This document shows positions 41,298 through 44,789 of a stretch of DNA of 44,789 bases, in pieces (positions within the stretch are counted from its first letter, which is position 1; each line of letters opens with the position of its first letter). The translations under genes were made by a program, and so were the position numbers. A model generated the notes under the pieces. That model did no database searches and was not told where the DNA came from. It saw only the letters and a program-made list of their open reading frames with translations. This DNA comes from a virus: the IMG/VR virus record IMGVR_UViG_3300010885_047103, positions 1 through 44,789 of that record; one strand, written 5' to 3'.

Positions 41298-41851
41298 CAG
41301 GCCTGCACCCCATTGTGGCGCACCACGCGAGCGCACCAGTCGAAGAACGTGTCGTCAGCCAGCTCGCCACGCGCCCTGTTCGCGAACCAGCACACGAGCC
41401 GCACGTTGTCCAGGACGTAGCCGCGGTTAGGGTCGATTCGGTCGATGCTGATGGTCGTGGGACACGTAAGCCCGCGCCGAGTACCCAACGGCAGCAGGCA
41501 GGTCATCGTCACCCCAGTGAGCGCGCACCGCCCCTCCTGATCCCACAGGCGCCCGAGGATCTCACCGACGGTGATGGTATGCGTCAGGCCCCGCTCCTTC
41601 GCGCGGTTGCGTGACGCCCGCACACGCATCTTGACGTGCTTCCACCAGCCGTTCTCCCCACCGCTCTCTGCGCGCCTGAGCTGCGCCTGGTGATGGTTGT
41701 AACGCTCGCGGCACCCGACGCAGCAGAACTTCCTCGGCTGCCCGATGCGGAAGATCCACTCGAACACCGAGCCGCACTCCATGCAGCGGGTGATCCTCAG
41801 CTCCGGGACCTTACGCTTGCGCTGCACGATCAGAGCCTCGTTCCGTCCCAC
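41297..41851 (-). CDS. HNH-type nuclease with N-terminal zinc finger
   Basis: A 184-residue protein. Cysteines at 23, 26, 43/44 and 47 (RCMECGSVFEWIF ... FCCVGCRERYN) form a zinc finger. The C-terminal part (EGRCALTGVTM, then TISIDRIDPNRGYVLDNVRLVCWFANRARG) matches HNH homing-type nucleases, with SIDRIDP replacing the usual DHI/V and conserved NVRLVC. GTG 41851 used as start; 41824 GTG is possible. Two consecutive HNH genes suggest mobile or packaging-associated nucleases. Confidence 0.7.
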   Translation of the reverse strand: MGRNEALIVQRKRKVPELRITRCMECGSVFEWIFRIGQPRKFCCVGCRERYNHHQAQLRRAESGGENGWWKHVKMRVRASRNRAKERGLTHTITVGEILGRLWDQEGRCALTGVTMTCLLPLGTRRGLTCPTTISIDRIDPNRGYVLDNVRLVCWFANRARGELADDTFFDWCARVVRHNGVQA

Positions 41852-42025
41852 GCCCAGCCGGCGCCAGTCCAGGCGGTACGCCAGGCGAGGGAGTTGCGCT
41901 TCTTGACGTGCAGCCCCCAGCCGTTCGCCTTCACGTTGGCCCGGTGCAGCGCGCGCTTCGACGGCTCATCGCCAAGGCGGCGCTGTCGGCGCGCAGCGGC
42001 ACGGAGCCAGCCGCGGCAGGGGCTA
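41830..42025 (-). CDS. short basic protein, start uncertain
   Basis: The open frame runs upstream to 42114, but only the part after about 42020 looks coding: DEPSKRALHRANVKANGWGLHVKKRNSLAWRTAWTGAGWAWDGTRL in pieces, with GC-rich third positions. No ordinary start codon with an SD was found near 42020, so the start is not fixed. It may be out of phase because of an indel or be expressed by a +1 shift from the upstream 66-residue gene. Confidence 0.35.
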
Positions 42026-42223
42026 TCGAGCGAAGCCCGGCTCGACTGCCCGAACAAGGAACACCTCTTCGATGGTGGTGTCGAACACCATGATCTGGCG
42101 GGCGTCGCGCGCATCGAGGATCGGAGCGCAGACCAGCATGTAGTGGTCGCGGTCGTGGAACGTGTCGAGGACCAGGTAGCGCACGTCGCTGCACCCGATC
42201 TGAACCTTGCTGCCCACCATCAT
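42023..42223 (-). CDS. small protein of unknown function
   Basis: A 66-residue protein from the tandem ATG at 42223, whose first ATGA overlaps the RusA gene stop. MMVGSKVQIGCSDVRYLVLDTF, then HYMLVCAPILDARDARQIMVFDTTIEEVFLVRAVEPGF reads as a compact beta-rich domain (SH3/KOW-like by pattern only). No family recognised. Confidence 0.55.
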   Translation of the reverse strand: MMVGSKVQIGCSDVRYLVLDTFHDRDHYMLVCAPILDARDARQIMVFDTTIEEVFLVRAVEPGFAR

Positions 42224-42660
42224 GACTTCTTCCCCTTCCTCTTGCCGTAGCCATGGTCGCTCGTGTCCGCGATCGAGACAGCAATCTCGACGCGCTCTAG
42301 TTCGCCAGGGCGTGTTGGTTGCTTGGTTGCTAGAAGACCAACGATCATGTCGTCGTCCGTGTACACCGGGCCGGTCATCGCGTCGAACACGCCGCGCACC
42401 AGCTTGTCGAGGTCCCCGATGCAGCGACCCGACGACTTCGTCTCGTTGATGTGGAAGCGGCACGACACGTTGAGCTTCGCTCCGAAGACGGGCAGCCCGT
42501 TCCACTCCATCGCCGCCCTCGCCGCCTCCCTCACCAGGGCTTCCCACTCGCGTACCTGCGGAGGGTAGAACAACCCCACCTTCCCACTCCGGTACGCCAC
42601 GGCCCTGAGCCCACCCTTGGGCACCGGGTGCCCCACCACCGTGAGGTCGAGCTGGGCCAT
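42220..42660 (-). CDS. RusA-like Holliday junction resolvase
   Basis: A 146-residue endonuclease. The family pattern is clear: LTVVGHPVPKGGLRA (residues 6-20), PPQVREWEALVREAA near 33-47, and the catalytic GDLDKLVRGVFDAMTGPVYTDDDMI (82-106) with Asp83, Asp85 and the TDDD aspartates at 102-104. Acts as a homodimer to cut four-way junctions formed in recombination or replication; in phages this can debranch DNA before packaging. ATG 42660. Confidence 0.88.
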   Translation of the reverse strand: MAQLDLTVVGHPVPKGGLRAVAYRSGKVGLFYPPQVREWEALVREAARAAMEWNGLPVFGAKLNVSCRFHINETKSSGRCIGDLDKLVRGVFDAMTGPVYTDDDMIVGLLATKQPTRPGELERVEIAVSIADTSDHGYGKRKGKKS

Positions 42661-42661
42661 C

Positions 42662-42826
42662 CTACAGCGCGAGTTCGCCGCGGGCGTGCGGCGCAGGCTT
42701 CGGTGCGTCAGGCCCGACGCACAGGCAGACGGCGTCCTTCGGCATCGTGAAGACGGGCGAGCCGATGGCCACCCCGATGTAGAGGCCGGCCGCGAGCAGT
42801 CCCAGGCAGATGGCAGCTAGCTTCAT
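42662..42826 (-). CDS. small secreted or membrane-anchored protein
   Basis: A 54-residue protein from ATG 42826 (SD AGGAAACC). Residues 2-24 (KLAAICLGLLAAGLYIGVAIG) form a signal peptide or membrane anchor; the rest has a CLC pair (AVCLCVGPDAPKPAPHARG). Shares the theme of cysteines and export with the next upstream gene and may form a pair with it. Function unknown. Confidence 0.5.
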   Translation of the reverse strand: MKLAAICLGLLAAGLYIGVAIGSPVFTMPKDAVCLCVGPDAPKPAPHARGELAL

Positions 42827-42913
42827 GGTTTCCTCGTTGGTTGAGGAGAGGGCCGGCATCCTTGCCGACCCCCTCCCCCAGTGCCAGGGGTGCAGTCCTG
42901 GCACTTCGCGTTC

Positions 42914-43471
42914 TTACCAGACGCGGGTCCTGCAGGGGCCGCCCGCGCACGGCGTACGGTTGGTCAGGCCATCGTTCTTCGGCTGGATCGCGTCGGACAC
43001 GACGACGTTGCACTTCTTGCCGATCACCGTCCCGTCCTTGAGGGTCCGCGTCCGCTTGCAGTGGAGAACCGACGCGCTGACGTTGACGTCGGGGCACGCC
43101 GGGGGCGCGGGGCACGCCACGGCCACGTTGCCGCACACCGTGCTCGCGTCGCCGCAGGACTGGTCCGCCGAGCCGCAGTGGGTCTGCGTCACCGAGGCCT
43201 GGATGTTCGCGTTCGTGCACGCGGACTTCGTCACGGCCAGGCTGAACGCCGAGCCGCCGTTACAGAAGGCGACCGCGTCGCCGCAGATCGCGAGGGCCTT
43301 CGCCTCGGCCTCGGCCTCGACGTAGACGCGGCAGGCCGCCGACGCATCGGCGTCGTTGAGCACGACCCCGTTCGAGTCGTGGCACTTGTCGAGCCCGGGC
43401 GGGGTCCCGTTGGGGGTGGCCGCGCAGACGCCGACGAGCAGCAGCAGCGCGGTGATGGTGCGGAACAGCAT
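42914..43471 (-). CDS. secreted Cys-rich protein of unknown function
   Basis: A 185-residue protein from ATG 43471 (SD AGAGGAGATCACTATC). Residues 1-19 (MLFRTITALLLLVGVCAATP) are a signal peptide; GVC lacks a canonical lipobox, so signal peptidase I cleavage is more likely than lipidation. The mature part has about 14-15 cysteines in pairs (CGDAVAFCNGG, HCGSADQSCGDASTVCGN, ACPAPPACPD). Exported disulphide-rich proteins are rare in phages. Preceded by a TTGACA promoter (43549-43576). Could act in the periplasm, on the surface, or in superinfection exclusion; unproven. Confidence 0.6.
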   Translation of the reverse strand: MLFRTITALLLLVGVCAATPNGTPPGLDKCHDSNGVVLNDADASAACRVYVEAEAEAKALAICGDAVAFCNGGSAFSLAVTKSACTNANIQASVTQTHCGSADQSCGDASTVCGNVAVACPAPPACPDVNVSASVLHCKRTRTLKDGTVIGKKCNVVVSDAIQPKNDGLTNRTPCAGGPCRTRVW

Positions 43472-43548
43472 GATAGTGATCTCCTCTGAGGCAGGGTCCC
43501 CCTGCCAGTCTGTCGTCGCCGAAGCCCGGCGTGGCATGTTGCGCTAAC

Positions 43549-43576
43549 CTTGTACCCGATCCAGCAGACGTGTCAA
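43549..43576 (-). promoter_or_regulatory. sigma70-like promoter for the secreted-protein operon
   Basis: Minus strand TTGACA (43571-43576), 16-base spacer, TACAAG (43549-43554). About 78 bases from the -10 to ATG 43471, leaving a leader with a good SD. It reads toward the Cys-rich gene and on into the RusA/HNH operon. Confidence 0.6.
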
Positions 43577-43626
43577 GGGGGTCCCTCTTCTCTGCACCTC
43601 AGCTCGTCACCAGGCCCTAAGGGAGC

Positions 43627-43653
43627 GGGCCCAGGCCATCAGGCCGTGGGCCC
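43627..43653. other. GC-rich hairpin in the intergenic region
   Basis: GGGCCC, then A, GGCC, loop ATCA, GGCC, GT and GGGCCC: a bulged inverted repeat of 6 plus 4 pairs. No T-run on either side, so it is unlikely to be a simple terminator; it may be a transcriptional insulator or a protein-binding structure. Confidence 0.4.
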
Positions 43654-43696
43654 AAGCGACACAGGGCCCCCACCCCAACCCACCACCTCCATCCAT

Positions 43697-43720
43697 CTCT
43701 CTCTCGCTCGGGAGAGAGAG
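43697..43720. repeat. CT/GA hairpin
   Basis: CTCTCTCTC, six-base loop GCTCGG, GAGAGAGAG: 9 perfect pairs. It is composed of dinucleotide repeats and may be slippage-prone. It lies about 80 bases upstream of a promoter. Confidence 0.4.
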
Positions 43721-43769
43721 GGTGATTGGAGTGTTCCCCCAACCTGGCGGAATCATTGAGTTCCCATGC

Positions 43770-43804
43770 ACCCACCCATTCTTGTTGAACAAGAGTGCGT
43801 GGGT
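43770..43804. repeat. 35-base palindrome next to a promoter, candidate operator
   Basis: Left arm ACCCACcCATTCTTGTT, centre G, right arm AACAAGAGTGcGTGGGT. Fifteen of 17 arm positions pair (one mismatch, one T-G wobble). Its last base is the first base of the -35 box TTGACT, so a bound protein would block or activate that promoter. May be an operator, or a recombination core for the nearby integrase. Confidence 0.55.
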
Positions 43805-43832
43805 TGACTGTCCGCCCGCCCAGAGCTACCCT
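43804..43832 (+). promoter_or_regulatory. leaderless promoter of the HNH-like gene
   Basis: TTGACT (43804-43809), 17-base spacer, TACCCT (43827-43832), then six bases and ATG 43839. The expected start of transcription coincides with the start codon. A TAnnnT -10 with six bases before ATG is the pattern of leaderless genes. Confidence 0.6.
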
Positions 43833-43838
43833 GCCGGC

Positions 43839-44222
43839 ATGGACCTGCGCTACTTCTTCAAGACGATGCCCGACGGTCGGCGCCTTCAGCTCCGCCGCTA
43901 CTACCTCCCTTCCGAGCGGGGCCTCGTCATCCTCCGGGCCGGGATCATCGCCTACCTCGGTGGCCGCTGCGAGGACTGCGCGAGGCCGGGCGCGCTCACC
44001 CTGGGCCTGCGGGCCCCCCGGGAGCGTCCGTCGGGCTGGAGGCTCGCCGAGCTGGTCGAGGCGCTGTTGATGACGGACGATCAGCTACGGGAGCACGTCC
44101 GGGTCCGGTGCCGGCGCTGCGTGGCCCGCGATCCCCGCACCCTTCGCCGAGCCGCCCGCTCTCGGGCTGCGCGTCGGGCGGACTTGACACCCCCACCCCC
44201 CGACAGTAGCGTAGGGGCATGA
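43839..44222 (+). CDS. HNH-like zinc protein with lost catalytic residues
   Basis: A 127-residue protein starting at the predicted leaderless ATG. YLGGRCEDCARPGALTLGLRAP (near 39-60) and HVRVRCRRCVARD (near 88-100) match the zinc-binding frame of HNH proteins: CxxC, then CxxC. The expected H/D catalytic residues in the first part are replaced (LTLGLRAP), so it may bind DNA without cutting. Ala/Arg-rich C-terminus that ends in PPPPDSS, where the next promoter lies. Overlaps the integrase start by four bases. Confidence 0.55.
   Translation: MDLRYFFKTMPDGRRLQLRRYYLPSERGLVILRAGIIAYLGGRCEDCARPGALTLGLRAPRERPSGWRLAELVEALLMTDDQLREHVRVRCRRCVARDPRTLRRAARSRAARRADLTPPPPDSSVGA
44184..44212 (+). promoter_or_regulatory. 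leaderless promoter of the integrase
   Basis: TTGACA (44184-44189), 17-base spacer, TAGCGT (44207-44212), then six bases and ATG 44219, the same geometry as the preceding promoter. It lies inside the 3' end of the upstream gene, whose encoded residues there (LTPPPPDSSVGA) look non-structural. Confidence 0.55.
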
Positions 44223-44789
44223 CGTCCCACCGCCTGCAGGTCAACGACCTGCTCGACCTCCTGATCGAGGACCTACGGGCCCAGGGCCGGGCCACCGCCC
44301 GCGAGGTCGAGGGCCGCGTCGCCCTGCACCTCCGCCCTACCCTCGGCCCCCTCCTGGCGGGCCAGGTCCGCGGCTCGACCCTCGTCGAGTACGTCCGCCG
44401 ACGGCGCGACAGCGGCGCCACCGGTGCCACCGTCAACCGCGAGCTGAGCTACCTCGGCCGGGCGTACTCCGTCGCCAAGGCCCGCGACCTGCTCGACTAC
44501 CGCCCCCACCTCCCCCTCCAGCGTGAGGCCCAGCCCCGGCAGGGCTTCCTGACCTCCGACCAGGTGGCCGCCCTGGCGGGACACCTCGATGGCCCGACCG
44601 CGGACGTCGTCCGCTTCCTGGCCGCCACGGGGTGGCGCCTCGGTGAGGCCCTGGCGCTCCGGTGGTCCGAGGTGACCGAGCAGGGGGTGTTCGTCAGCCG
44701 GGCGAAGAACGGTGAGGCCCGGGTCTTCCCCTGGACCGCGGCCCTCCGTGCCGTGATAGAGTCCCGGCCCGCGGCCGCGCCCCCCGGCC
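44219..44789 (+). CDS. tyrosine recombinase / integrase, truncated by window end
   Basis: The first 190 residues of an integrase that normally has about 300-400. An N-terminal helical part is followed by a core-binding (SAM-like) domain (STLVEYVRRRRDSGATGATVNRELSYLGRAY in parts, near 58-95) and the start of the catalytic domain: FLAATGWRLGEALALRW near 138-154, where Arg is the first catalytic residue, and SRAKNGEARVFPWT near 165-178, with the beta-hairpin Lys. The H-x-x-R and Tyr lie beyond the window. It would integrate or excise the phage, so a temperate life cycle is likely. Start overlaps the previous stop (ATGA). Confidence 0.85.
   Translation, partial: MTSHRLQVNDLLDLLIEDLRAQGRATAREVEGRVALHLRPTLGPLLAGQVRGSTLVEYVRRRRDSGATGATVNRELSYLGRAYSVAKARDLLDYRPHLPLQREAQPRQGFLTSDQVAALAGHLDGPTADVVRFLAATGWRLGEALALRWSEVTEQGVFVSRAKNGEARVFPWTAALRAVIESRPAAAPPG

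Larger units (their letters stand above)
43472..43838. other. divergent regulatory intergenic region
   Basis: About 370 bases without a credible gene, between the minus-strand secreted-protein operon and the plus-strand integrase-side operon. It contains a minus-strand promoter, two hairpins (43627-43653 and 43697-43720), a 35-base palindrome (43770-43804) and a plus-strand promoter. The in-frame upstream ATG (43722) for the next gene lies in this region and is rejected in favour of 43839. Confidence 0.5.

Noticed and set aside
43622-43770. tRNA or CRISPR array in the intergenic region
   Set aside because: Hairpins are present but no cloverleaf, CCA-type acceptor, or regular repeat/spacer structure was found here or elsewhere in the window.
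43722-43838. Upstream ATG start for the HNH-like gene
   Set aside because: The stretch from 43722 would cross the palindrome, the -35 and -10; the ATG at 43839 fits the promoter and the protein fold.

Overview
The window looks like most of the genome of a GC-rich, tailed, podovirus-like bacteriophage (class Caudoviricetes), or a prophage/metagenomic contig of one. Evidence: tightly packed genes with 1-4 base start/stop overlaps, a terminase, portal, scaffold, major capsid, tail-tube/nozzle and tail-fibre series, no tape-measure protein or long-tail tube genes, and a lysis cassette. The capsid protein resembles the N4 gp56 family. No N4-like RNA polymerase is visible, so host RNA polymerase is probably used. 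The window cuts an unfinished gene at base 1-50 and a tyrosine integrase at the right end, so it is not a closed genome. The host is not identifiable: a GH108-type lysozyme and three-segment-type holin hint at a Gram-negative envelope, while TAnnnT -10 boxes placed directly before start codons resemble leaderless promoters of actinobacteria or Deinococcus-like hosts.

Layout. (1) About 1-12,200, plus strand: early and replication genes. Many tiny proteins (several with CxxC zinc knuckles), a DUF932 protein, a DUF2786 protein, then a replication/recombination operon: primase-polymerase/helicase, Cas4/RecB-like nuclease, RecA-fold ATPase, ssDNA-binding-like protein, family A DNA polymerase, MazZ/DUF5664-like nucleotide pyrophosphohydrolase and a GNAT acetyltransferase. 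(2) A strong hairpin at 12,229-12,260 separates this operon from the convergent late operon. (3) About 39,482 down to 12,268, minus strand: packaging (terminase), portal, scaffold, capsid, decoration-like proteins, tail adaptor and nozzle, four fibre-like proteins, three internal/ejection-type proteins including one of 2,208 residues, then lysis genes. Four identical GTGGTAGAAT boxes sit directly before the start codons of four of these genes and look like the late promoters. (4) About 43,471 down to 39,767, minus strand: a secreted Cys-rich protein, RusA resolvase, two HNH nucleases and small unknown genes, read from a TTGACA promoter. (5) 43,839 to the end, plus strand: an HNH-like zinc protein and a tyrosine integrase, each with a -35/-10 pair placed so that transcription would begin at the ATG.

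The most unusual items are: an apparent overprinted 85-codon gene nested out of frame inside the giant 2,208-residue gene; a zeta-toxin-like P-loop domain in the middle of that giant protein; the four-copy late promoter box; the two leaderless promoters with an adjacent 35-base palindrome; and a 15-cysteine secreted phage protein.
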